A stretch of DNA of 64,000 nt. It comes from Ridgeia piscesae. Lineage: Eukaryota; Annelida; Polychaeta; Sabellida; Siboglinidae. Position numbers and translations under genes: made by a program. The stretch's first letter is position 1; each line of letters opens with the position of its first letter. Below are positions 1 through 12,500 of this stretch, one piece after another. The stretch spans positions 717,001 through 781,000 of the forward strand of contig JAODUO010000034.1 in the NCBI GenBank assembly GCA_025642075.2, in the 5' to 3' direction. The notes under the pieces are model-generated. The model was not told where the DNA came from. It made no database searches and saw nothing but the letters and a program-made list of their open reading frames with translations.

Positions 1-3000
1 TGCTGTCCTTGGATATGGTGTATGATATTGGAGGAGTGTTGCATAATTTATTGGAATATAGATGTAAGATAATTATCTTCCCCGACTACCTGGTTCATGT
101 GGCAGGTGGACAACGAAGCCACTGTTTTATCGAGGCTAATCATTTTTCATGCATGTAACCTGCCCTTATTAGATGTGTGTTTCATTTTAAAGTACACCGA
201 CCATGGTAGCATATTATCTAATGTTAAATTTATGTCCTTTTATAGATACAGTCAATATACCTGTGAAAGTTTTCTTATGTAACTCGGTTTGTGATTACGG
301 AGACAAGACAGCTCAGTATCCTCCACATCTACGAGACGTCATTTATAAAATGTCCCTTGTGTCACCTTGTAGGTGGGGCTCTGTTGTTTTTGTCAGGTGA
401 TGTAAAATAGGTACAAGATATAAATAGTTGAAATACTCGTGTTATTGCCATTGTGCTTCCCTGAGTCTCATTCTGAGTTAGCAGACCACCGTTAGTTGAA
501 CTGATGAAATGTCTTTATGTTCGGTCCATTACATGTGATAAGTTCTTTCTTGTGGCCATTGATCCTGTCTTCTCTCTTCTGACTGGCAGAGCTTGTGTTT
601 GGATAAGTAGAAAGGATGTCCATTCTGGTGGGGAACCACTGTTTAATTAATATCCGAGGGTGATGGTAGGTGCCAGGGTATTGTGGCAAATGACTGGGTG
701 GCCGCTGTCAAATTTGGGGCCTCATGTTGGCCCCCTGGGTGTCACAGCGAGTACAACTGTTTGGGAGGTCATCCTCTTGTTGTAGTACAAGTGAATCCAC
801 TCCATGTCAACCACATCCGATGCCCCCAGCTAAGGTTGATACAGGGAAATTTTACTTTTTATCATGTAAACTGCGTTACACCCATACCACGTGCCATTGG
901 GAACAGTTGCTAAATATGAAACAGCTTTAAGTCCCTCTCTGAGTTCAGTGTGGCACCGTTTTTTGAACAAGTATTAACATGTTGCCCATAACATGAGCTT
1001 CCTCGCTGCACTGGACGTTTTTGGATATTGTGTAAAATTTCGTTCATTCATGCACGTTTAGTGCATCTGTTATTTAAAAGCACACAGATACACAAGTTAG
1101 ATTAACCAGTCTCGACAACACAGATGCTTACAAAAAACAAAGCGAAGGATTTCATTGGTTTGCGTTGTTTGTATTCGTTGTTCCACAGGTAACACATCAT
1201 CTGCACGTGTTGACAGGGATGCACATACCTGTAGGACAGGTAACAGGCAGTGAGAATAACATTGCTGCGTGTACAGTTACCTTATGTTTTGTCTCGCCTC
1301 CAACTAAAGGTTGAGTTAGTGCACAGGAGAACAGACGTCTCGGTGCTAACACAACATGCGCGAATTAATCGTGTCCAATTACAATGACGCGCTACAGAGG
1401 ATGACAAAGATTGAGCGCATTAACACAGTTTTATAGTTGGGACGTGTATGAGTGGTGGACTTGCACTGCATGACTCCGTGGCAGGCTTTATCATATGCGT
1501 CTAGCCAGCTATGGAAATAGAGATGACACTTGAATGATAGAAATGTGTGGTGGTGATAAGGAATTGCTGCTTCCTTCTGGTGCGTGTGCTGTGCTCAACG
1601 GTGTCTCTAGACTCACAGCACCTACAGTCAGTCCAGTGCAACTGACAGTTGTGTACTTACAATCTATCATGACCATAGCTTGCTTCCATCACATTGCAAT
1701 ATGCAATACAGGTGGGTTAGTAATCCAGCAAAGAAAATAGAGAAATTAGCCTTGGATTGCATCATTTGAAGCCGTGCTGCTTGATACTGGTTTACAGTAG
1801 CCTGGTAGAGGGCGACACTTGATCAGAACAGGGATTTATTAATGTGGAAATGGGTTTTAATGTGGAAATGGGTTTCCACTTTACACAGGATTTAAAGTTG
1901 AATACAGAGATTTCTGTCCCAAAATGGAGGATGTTCATTGCTTGATGTAGTTGTAAGTTGACATCTTTTTGTGTTTGTAGGTGGTTGTTGCTACAAGTGT
2001 GTGCTACCTCGTGTTGTCACTACACATCTGAGTCACTCCAACACAGCCTCGTGAGTATCTTCTTTGTGTCTCCACCAGGCTCAGATGGGGTCAGATCATT
2101 GTTTTATTGGGGACATGTCACTTTTCACTGTAAACAGTTCATTGTGTTACTGGGGACAGATATCTGTTTTACTGAGATCGTTGTATTTGGGAGGTATCAT
2201 TATCTTAGTGTTTCTGTCGTATGAATAAAGTGCCCTGAGATTTACACCACTTTGTAATTTACACTGATTGTTTATATCCAAAAATTATTTTGAGCAGTGA
2301 AATGTGAATGTTTGAGGACAATTATGCTGTTTAGAGACATGTTTCTCATAAGAGACTGACAGAGAAGAATGGTCATGACAGACCAAGTGTCATTGCTTTT
2401 AGTAGCATCTCACCAAGTATTTGCTACATTGAGTTTCTTGGGAAAATTATGTCATTTTTGCAAAGATTCCTTGGCAGGTCTGTGATGTGACACACTGCAA
2501 CTAGGTCCATTGTGGTGACATCTCAGTCAGTACTTTGTGTACAGAACAAAACCAGTTGACAAGGTTGCCTAGGTTGAAAAAAGTGATCTGACCCCGCTTC
2601 AGGACTGGTTTATATGTAATGTTGAAATGACAAAGGTTGCTGCAACTGTACAATATCTAAAATAAGTTTAATATAAACGTTTTGATTGCAAGTTTTTAAA
2701 AAGGGTTGCCTGTGCAAGAAATTGATCAGAATTATAGTAGGTTATAATGAGTATGTAAGTACATTTTCACTTATAAATGATGCTTATGATTTGTTCATGT
2801 GCTAGGTAGAATTTTGAAAAATCTGAATGGTGGACTTTGGTTGCACTTGATTCGTCTGTATGATAAATTACCCCTTGTAAGAATTCCCACGCACATGTTT
2901 TGTGATGTAATTCAAATTTTTAATGTCATGTGATGATTGATTTGGTGAATAGATCATATATTAAATTGACAGTTTTAAAGTTCAGTTAGAAAACACAATT

Positions 3001-6000
3001 TAAAAAAACATTATAACGTGACGACTCTGACTTTATTGCTTTAATAATTTGCTCTAAGATATTTTTACGAAGCTGATATGTAGTCCTTGGCCTTTGATGT
3101 CGACAGTGTGTGTGGCCGCAGTGAGGTAAGACAACACCACCAGACAGGTGTCATGATGCGCCCCACAATGCCGCATTGTGGGTCAGTCCACAGAGTGCAC
3201 GCGTGTCTTCAATGACAGGCAGTGCATGATGGGATACAGGTCATGCAAGATTGTAATAAGTCCAGCCGTGTCCGTGGAAGATGTCTCAGTCTTAGCTAGA
3301 TTCCGTGTCTGTCCAGCGGCCTGGTGGTCAGGCCAGCGGCTAGTGCATCGCCTAGCAACAGATCAATCATGCCAGTGGTCGTATTAACTGCTGCGATGGC
3401 GCAAGAACAAGGTCCTACAGTCTGGGTCACACCACACCTTCTGTGATCCCTCTAGGATCTACTTGTCACAGGCGGCGGGTGGACGTCCTCATTGTCACTG
3501 TCCAGGTTTTATGCCAGCTTCCGATAGCTTCTAGACCGCGAGATTACGAGAACTGCTAAGTTCATTTCAGCGCAGCACTGATACTGTGAAGCCTGCATGA
3601 TTAATATAAAATTATAGGTGGATGTGTTTGAGTTCAAGGTTCAAGGTCGTTGCACTGGTATTGACATTTCTTGCTGTGGGTCTGGTGCTGGAATCGTGAA
3701 GTGATGCTCTGATAGCATGCACTGAGAAATACATCAAGAGAATCAGCTGATTCCGCTGACAAACAAGATGGTCTTCAAATTGAAGTACTGAATGTAAACG
3801 TATTCATATTAGACATCTGATGATTTAATCCCAGCAGTTTTTTGTCAGAGTAGAAAAAATAGGTTTGTATTAGAAAAAGTATTGAACTTGGAAGTTTTCT
3901 TTGGTGATGGGATTCCCTGCAGTTAAAAGCTAAAAATAGGTCTACATTTAAAAGGTTACCCCAGAGTGGAGTCCTGAGAAAAAAACCGTTTGTATACCTT
4001 ATGTTTGTTTACCTATGAAAAACTGTTGGTTCTATTCTTGCAAGACAAATAATGTCTGTAGGTGATTTATCAGGGGACGTTATATACGTTATATATATAT
4101 ATATATACAATACATCGCAGCCACTGATGGGCCTGGCAAGACAAATGGCAGGGATGTTTGCACGTATTCTATCAGGCCCCTGTTCAAGCAAGACACGCTG
4201 TCCTGCTTTCTGGATATATAGACCCAAAAATAAGCACGACCCTCTGGTTTGGACCTTGATCCGCTGTGGCTTTCTCTTTGTTCAGTGTTTGTTGTTAAAC
4301 GAAGCACTCAACCTTCGCCTGGTGGACCCCGCAGCAGTGCAGTCGTACTTGAGTGGATTCCTTCACGAACTAAGTTTAATGACCTGTTTGATATTTAAAC
4401 ATTTTACAGAACCGCGCAATGCGTTCCACCAGAGTTGATGTTGTAATTTATTATTCACACATCAGTTCGGTGAGAATTTGTGCTTCCGTAACACTCTGTC
4501 ATTATTTAGGGCCATTAGCATGTTGAAATTTGTATGGAAGCATCTCCTTAAAACCATAATTAAATCATGAGTCATTTGTGCGCTAGTCTTATTTTCTTTG
4601 CATGGCTTGATTTTGTTCATTTTTAGTAACAGTGATTTTGGCCAAGTGCATCTGCACCCAACTAAAGGTAGATGATCTGATGTGAAAAAAAAGACTTATC
4701 CAGTATTTTATTCCAGGTAATATAGTGTCTGTTTGGTGTGTATAACTTGCCTCAAGCTCCACAGCATGTAAATAGGTTGTGTAAATGTGACTAGGAAGAA
4801 CATCGACGTGTTGGTAGTCCTGTGTCGACTCACGTCACCTGTATCTGACGACGTCACCTCACCTGCGTCGCCCCCCCCCCAACAACTGCACTCATAACTG
4901 AATATAAAAGTGAACCACCTGGCTAGCGGTCTGTGTTGACCTAGACAGGCCGCGACCTTCACCTTTCTCACGCTCCGTCGCACTCTGGTGGCCAGACAGT
5001 CAATAGTGGTGATAAGCGAGCCAGGTGTCTGTGTGGGTGTTCCCGTGTACTGGTACGTCACACTAACCCTAGTTAGCCACCGCCACCACCGCCAACTAGT
5101 CTAACCTGTTTTATCTCCAGCTAATATGACAGTTTTCCTCATGCATAAAATATGATAGATATCAGTGATTTATGTTACTGGTGGCAAATCCTAGGGGGCG
5201 CTGGACGGCATGTTTTGTTCCGATCCGATTACAGTCTGTCGGGCATGGTTTATATAAGACCAGATTTGTTCACAAGTACTTTGTAATATTTCAGAAAAGT
5301 AGAAGTATATATTAGGGCAGTATATATTTTGCATGACCTGATCTTATGATTTTTGTATTGATCCAGGTAGAATTTCCACCTGTGACATCGCTGTGGAATA
5401 CCAAGAAAAGTAGCATTATCATTGAGGGCAAATTAAAATATCTCCAAAGACTTGTTATGTACTACCTTGTGCTGTTGAATGCATGCAAGTATCCACGCAC
5501 ACAAGTCGTTGTTTAGAGGAAGTTTGTGCTGGAAGCCATACATGCACGCGCACACAGATGCAAAGATAAAATGGTTGATTTACCTACTGCTGACATATGG
5601 CGTATAAATTCAGACAATGTTTTATTGTGTCTGTGTCTAGGTTTCTGAGCAGCTGCTGGTTTGTCTGGAGTTGGTAGCTCAATAAACACTGGGCTGGGGT
5701 TTTTCTAGCCCAATAAACAGCTCTGTCAAGTGTTCTTTGCCTGGTATATGTTCGTCTGGGGTGCCCTGCTTTCTATTTGATGTCACATTGCTTTAACTCG
5801 CGTCCCCGTGCAGCTTTTAGAAGCAGTTTTTTAACCATGATTTATTCAGCTATATGCTAAAGAAGGTTCTCGATAGAATATATTTTTGGGGTGGTTAGAA
5901 ACTTGCAGAGATAGACGGATTTAAGAACTTCCTTGTTTGTCCAAATGTTTGTTTCGCATTACTGAAAAACAAATTACTCATCGAAGATTCTGTAATAGTA

Positions 6001-7990
6001 TTTTGATTATGGCCAAAATTCAGCAAAAGTGGCATGACTATAAGCAATAATAATTCAGCATAAGTGGCATGTCTATAAGCAATAATTGACCAAATCTGTT
6101 TACATTTTATCAATTTACCTGATCTACTAATAAAACCGAACTGTTTTGATGTTTTTGACACTTGACTGCATGTTGAGTGATTCACACACTATACACCAAC
6201 TCACCTGTTCATGACTAATTGCACTAATTTAGGAGGGAGTGGTAATATTTGTCTTGTCTTGCCTTCAGTATGTCATAATCATGTATATGTGGAGAATAAC
6301 TTGTATAAGCAAGACTTCAAATTATACAACACATTCGTCAGTGGTATTGACTATTCTTGCTAATTGTGGCATTTATGTGGTTTCTGGTCTGCTGAGCAGG
6401 TCGCGATGATTGCCAGTTCAAATTAATCACTAAAGTGTGAGCTAGGTTTCTAGATAGCCCAAAAATACAACAAAATAGACACCTAACACGGTTTGGACAC
6501 CATACATAATGTTAGCTGGACCGAGACTGATCCTTGAGGCAGATACCTGATTATTGCTGTTGCACGAATCACCACAGCTGAGATTGTTATAGCAGTGAAT
6601 GAATACTGTCTTTGTAGCAGCTTGTGCAGATGTTTTAGTTTCTGCTTCGTGTAGCAGAGCAGGTCAGTGATTGGTATCTGGCTGTCCGTGTAGGTCTCAT
6701 TCTGATGCGTGATAACACACTGATAACATCTGTGCTTCTAAAAAAACATACCCACGCTCATTGCAGGCGATAGCTGATTTATCAATTTTGATTAGGGACA
6801 TGCAAACTTATTATTATAATTAATTTTTTCAATCACTTTGCGAAAATGTGTAGTTTATATTAATTTTGTTTTGGTTATTATCATTTGTGATCACATTTTG
6901 AATATTTTATAACTTGTCCTTCTAATGCATGGCCAGTGTATATTTATTTTCAAAGCATAATGTATATTTTTTCAATTTTGTTTGTATTTTTACTCCTTAC
7001 TTACTATTTGTTTACACCTACCGTTTTGTGTTTATTTTGTATTTTATTCATGGGTGGATTAATTTGATCAGAAATAATTTTGTATTATGGATTGAAGATA
7101 AAAAGTCCCATGCTCTCATGGTTCATCCAGTCCTGAGTGCGGTACTAACATCACAGGTGAGCTGTCTTTATAACTAGTGTTTCTGGTGCTGCATTGGTAA
7201 GTTTGGTGATTGCCGCCTCTCTGTCAAGAACTTGGGTTCCATTGGCATTCTCTGACCCAGAAAGTCTACACCTGTAAGTGGGCCACGGTCCGCCATGCAC
7301 AGACACTGCCAACGTTCCACGATTAATTCTTTCCACACTTCCTCAGTGTGTCAGTAACTGTGTGTATTGTCAGGTAGCTCTTGGCTGAAAACAGTTTCAG
7401 GGTCAGAAGTTACACTGAGACGTTGGTAGGGGTTAAGGTTGTGTTCTCAGGTGGAGGGCTGGGTAGATGTGGGGTTGACCATGCTGGGGTAATACCCCTG
7501 GAGAGGGTGTTACAAGTGGCAGGTGTTGCCGCAGGGTGTATACTGCTGACAGCGCCACATGTCCAGTGACAGGTATTATGTGTCGTCTGTCATCGCCCCA
7601 CTACCCCAGCTGTCTGGGGTGGTGACAGTGGGGGTGACGGCAATTCCTGGCATGTCATAACACACAGTGTGACAGGGTAAAGCTGGTGCCTTGTTTTATA
7701 CAATGTTAGGTTGGTGGTTTCAGTGTTGGGAATATTTTTAAGTTTAATAAGTACTATTAATACTATGTATATTAAATGGTGGAATAACGAATATGTATGT
7801 GTCTACTAAAAAAATTAAAAGTTGTTGGACAATTGCAGAAATAAAACTCAATAAGCCACTACATTATTACATATACAACTTTTGTTTAATACACATCTAT
7901 AAATTCACATGTCTGATGAAATCAACATGGCTACAAATTGTCATGCTGAGTTCATTATAGAAATTCTGCCGCAGTGGACAGCAAATCCTG
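1..7990. other. Gene-poor stretch, no recognised gene
   Basis: I see no open frame or exon chain that resembles a known protein. The longest frames (about 70-130 codons) lack recognisable domains and are no longer than expected in DNA of this composition. Small features are a tandem doubling of a 19-base block around 1841-1880, a short TA run near 4096, a run of ten C at 4871-4880 and AT-rich sequence around 6780-7080. It could be intronic or upstream sequence of the let-7 primary transcript, but nothing in the sequence proves this. Confidence 0.5.
5189..5204 (+). promoter_or_regulatory. CTCF-like core motif
   Basis: The string CTAGGGGGCGCTGG fits the conserved AGGGGGCGC core of the bilaterian CTCF insulator motif. 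It is the best such match I noticed outside exons. A single motif match is weak evidence and there is no flanking support. Confidence 0.2.
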
Positions 7991-7996
7991 CAAGGT

Positions 7997-9227
7997 TGAC
8001 ATGAAGTGAGGGCCACAGTGGTCATGTCCTGGTTGACATGAAGTGAGGGCCACAGTGGTCATGTCCTGGTTGACATGAAGTGAGGGCCACAGTGGTCATG
8101 TCCTGGGTGACATGAAGTGAGGGCCACAGTGGTCATGTCCTGGGTGACATGAAGTGAGGGCCACAGTGGTCATGTCCTGGGTGACATGAAGTGAGGGCCA
8201 CAGTGGTCATGTCCTGGGTGACATGAAGTGAGGGCCACAGTGGTCATGTCCTGGGTGACATGAAGTGAGGGCCACAGTGGTCATGTCCTGGGTGACAGAT
8301 GAAGTGAGGGCCACAGTGGTCATGTCCTGGTTGACATGAAGTGAGGGCCACAGTGGTCATGTCCTGGGTGACATGAAGTGAGGGCCACAGTGGTCATGTC
8401 CTGGTTGACATGAAGTGAGGGCCACAGTGGTCATGTCCTGGGTGACATGAAGTGAGGGCCACAGTGGTCATGTCCTGGGTGACATGAAGTGAGGGCCACA
8501 GTGGTCATGTCCTGGGTGACAGATGAAGTGAGGGCCACAGTGGTCATGTCCTGGGTGACAGATGAAGTGAGGGCCACAGTGGTCATGTCCTGGGTGACAT
8601 GAAGTGAGGGCCACAGTGGTCATGTCCTGGGTGACATGAAGTGAGGGCCACAGTGGTCATGTCCTGGGTGACATGAAGTGAGGGCCACAGTGGTCATGTC
8701 CTGGGTGACATGAAGTGAGGGCCACAGTGGTCATGTCCGGGGTTGACATGAAGTGAGGGCCACAGTGGTCATGTCCTGGGTGACATGAAGTGAGGGCCAC
8801 AGTGGTCATGTCCTGGGTGACATGAAGTGAGGGCCACAGTGGTCATGTCCTGGGTGACATGAAGTGAGGGCCACAGTGGTCATGTCCTGGGTGACATGAA
8901 GTGAGGGCCACAGTGGTCATGTCCTGGGTGACAGATGAAGTGAGGGCCACAGTGGTCATGTCCTGGGTGACAGATGAAGTGATGGCCACAGGGTCATGTC
9001 CTGGGTGACATGAAGTGAGGGCCACAGTGGGCATGTCCTGGGTGACATGAAGTGAGGGCCACAGTGGTCATGTCCTGGGTGACATGAAGTGAGGGCCACA
9101 GTGGTCATGTCCTGGGTGACTTGAAGTGAGGGCCACAGTGGTCATGTCCTGGGTGACTTGAAGTGAGGGCCACAATGGTCATGTCCTGGGTGACATGAAG
9201 TAAGGGCCACAGTGGTCATGTCCTGGG
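7997..9227. repeat. 37-bp minisatellite, about 33 copies
   Basis: The unit contains TGACATGAAGTGAGGGCCAC and AGTGGTCATGTCCTGGG. Most units are 37 bp; a minority carry GACAGATGAAG in place of GACATGAAG and are 39 bp. Each unit holds a short self-complementary GGCCAC/GTGGTC block. Copies are over 95% alike by eye, which suggests recent homogenisation. Short open frames across it are repeat translations. Confidence 0.97.
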
Positions 9228-9549
9228 TGACAGATGAAGTGCACCTTCTCATGATGTCCTGCGTGACAGATGAAGTGCACCTTCTCATGACGTCCTGTGT
9301 GACAGATGAAGTGTACCTTCTCCATGACGTCCTGTGTGACAGATGAAGTGCACCTTCTCATGACGTCCTGCGTGACAGATGAAGTGCACCTTCTCATGAC
9401 GTCCTGCGTGACAGATGAAGTGCACCTTCTCATGACGTCCTGTGTGACAGATGAAGTGCACCTTCTCATGACGTCCTGTGTGACAGATGAAGTGCACCTT
9501 CTCATGACGTCCTGCGTGACAGATGAAGTGCACCTTCTCATGTCGTCCT
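9228..9549. repeat. 36-bp minisatellite, about 9 copies, joined to the 37-bp array
   Basis: The unit contains TGACAGATGAAGTG, CACCTTCTC and ATGACGTCCTGYG. It begins exactly where the 37-bp array ends and shares the TGACAGATGAAGTG half of the 39-bp variant of that array, so the two are related blocks of one composite array. A 36-bp period keeps frames open on both strands, which explains the open frames of 80-127 codons here; I do not treat them as genes. Each unit carries a TGACGTC (CRE-like) string. Confidence 0.95.
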
Positions 9550-12500
9550 CTGCTGCATACAATGTGTCAAAAACTATGCAGGCTTCACAACCAGAAATAG
9601 TAAGGCTGTGTCAGCTGGGAGTAGGTAGAGAAAGGTAGTCTGCTCCCGAAGGGATGACAGGGGAATGAATGGGAAGACAATCTTAGTGCCCGGCCCACTA
9701 CACCCGTCTTTGTTTCCCCGTGAAGATGCAGGCAATTCATCATTGAGAAAACTGACGTGAAATTGACAGATGCCCTATGATATTGCGTTGAGAATGCGCT
9801 GGCGTGCTATATGTGTATTGGAATAAAAGGATTGTGCAATAAAATGCTACTAAATGACAAGTGGGATGTGGCTGCCCTGACTGATTAGTTCGCTCCAGTT
9901 CAGTGTCCTTTCTGGTGCCCTGGGGTGAGTGAGTGGTCACTGCACCTGCTCTTTGGTGTGTTGTACCCACAAAGGAACGATGCATTCTCAAAAAGCATAT
10001 GCAGTCTGCATGTACCGCAAAGGGCACAGGTGGCGGCCATTTGTATGGCAATGTATGGCAACTGGCTGACATGCCAAATTGGTCACGTTTATGTAATGGT
10101 GGCCTGAGATAGTTCTATAAGAGTCCAGGCTTTGGCCTTGAGCTGGCCATGCACACGATGAAAGCGTGTTTCCTAACTGGGTCAGGGAGTGTGTAGAGCC
10201 AGTGTTCAGATCATCCAGGGCTGGGTTTAACTCAAGCTATGTGGGCCGACCACACTGGAATTAATTCCTTGTCTTACCAGGTGAGATAGACTTGAGGGAG
10301 GTCGTTGGCGATGTAGTTCTGTAATGACACCAAGGAGTCAAGGTTCCTGTCGTGGACAGCCGCTGTGTCTGATTGTAATCAACGTCTCATGTTGTTCCAC
10401 GCTGGCTGTGTGCTTGTGTTCTGTAGGGTCTTGTGACGTTTTATACAAGACTATCAGGGATTAGGTTGTTGCTGTCATGTAACGCTGCCACGTGAAACAA
10501 TTTTGATGGATGTACATATACATATTTACTGTCAGATAGTTGATGTAAACTTATTTGTTTGATGAGGGATGTTTTTATAACTCGCTGTCAGTGCATTTAA
10601 AGTGTTTCTCCACAGTATTTATGTAATTTGTACCAATTTAATTATAGACTGATATATAAGTGTATTCCTTGTTGTACAGAGTAAGAGGGAAAGCACCAAG
10701 ACAGCCAGAGATGGATTAAGTTAAGGTCTAGTATTGGATGAAGTCAGTGAAGTCGTGAATGATAGGAGATGTGTTAACTGTTGATCAGTGAGCTCATGAA
10801 GCAAACTGACTACTGTAAGTGTCTGGGCCAAGTGTAACATTAACTGACCACTGGTCAAATAATGGTCAATAATGATACATGTATGAAAGAACTTGTCCTC
10901 AACAAATGCTGTTTCTTCTGCTGTTGGGTTTCTTTTGAGTGACCACAGACGGGCTTGACCAGTCAGTCAATGGTCAGACACAACAGCAGGTGTACTATGT
11001 GGAAATTTTAATACAATTTTTATATTATTTAATTATTAATCTACAGGGGACGGTGTTGCCAATAAATGCAGGGTAATTAGTCAACTTGACACGGCCGAGT
11101 CATTGTCTGGTGTCGGTGATAACAGTGGAGGAAGTAACGCAGACCGGGCTATCTCAATCTGGGTCATGGGACGTCTTTGTTAGGAGAGACATTTGTAGGG
11201 CACTTAAGTGACTGGTAGATTCCCCCATACCATCTCAACAAGTGGACTAGTGTACAGGGCGAGTGTTCTCAGCAGAAGGCTGTAGCTGTCTGTCTGTAAC
11301 AGCCGACTTCCTGGGCCTGGTGGGCATCGGAGCTGCCACCTGGTGACCATTGGGAACACTACATGTATATCTGAAAGCACTTTGACACTGACTGTTGGTA
11401 TTTACATTGTGTAGATATGTGCTTGTGAAAACTGAATAGCTGTTATACCAAAACATGTAGTACTTAATTTACTGTTGAAGGTTTGATGTCTTTTTTGTTT
11501 TCAATGGAATAATTTTTTTTATTTAATCTTGTGAACATTACTGATGCTGTTGTATAATTTTCTTATGATGGAAAGTGGTGTTGCTGTGTTATGGTGTATG
11601 ATGGCAGGTAAGTAAAAGGTTTGTGTGTCAGACTGGAGTGGCGCCTTGAGCGTGGTTATAAATAGCTCGGCTATCGGAAATAGCGAAAACTAGTCTGACG
11701 TAGATGTAGGTTAATCTAGGTAGATTTCACCGAAGGTCAGACAGGTAACAACCATCAGTGGTGTGCACTGTTAACCCACAAGTGCCGTGTATTGTATGTG
11801 TAAATAAATACACACACAAAGGAGTATGTTTGAAGACTTTTCCGTTTTTGGCTGAGGTAGGTGAGGAGGAAGGCTATTTAGCCGTGCGTGTGTGTACAGG
11901 AAGGACTGGTATGACAATGTCAATAACCTGCAGGTATCTGTGCCTACAATGACTGGCCCGGTTGAGCCGCGTGGTGTCAAGTACCGGCTGAGACGTTGCG
12001 TACAGGTCACTTGCTTTGTATGCACTGCCACATTTGACCCGACAAGTCTAGACGGTAACTAAACACCGCGTTGATAAGACTTGCTGGTTCACCGATACAA
12101 GCCCTGGATCTCGTGGCTGTGGCCGGCCAGGTACTTGCTTCCGAAAGGATTAGCTTTCCTTTCGTTGGCCGCCTCTAAATAAATAGGCAGCAATATTGTG
12201 ACTACTTGGAAGTATTACGTTCTGCCACTGACCTGGTGTTGGGTTACCCCACCCTGCTGTAGACGAAGGGGGGAGATTACACGCGGCAATAAATCTCCCT
12301 GAAATAAAGCTATAAATCTAGAGTGGCCGGATGCAAGGACGGTGTCGAGTTTCGTTTTTGTGCTTGCATTTTGGTCTAGTTATGCAAGGTTTAAACAAAA
12401 TCTATGGCAGATGGTTTAAGATGTAGCGCGTGGCCAATGGGATGGTTTTTGCGAGTCGGCAGCGATGTGTATACCTGTCTGTTAGTCACGTCAGTACTGG

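Noticed and set aside
4052..4438. 128-codon plus-strand open frame
   Set aside because: It starts in a TA run, has no recognisable domain, and overlaps minus-strand frames of similar length.
7997..9549. CRISPR-like array
   Set aside because: Units are contiguous with no unique spacers, and the genome is eukaryotic. The same applies to all other arrays here.
11853..11870. let-7-like seed TGAGGTAGGTGAGG; a similar one near 54,383
   Set aside because: Neither has a complementary arm nearby, so no hairpin.
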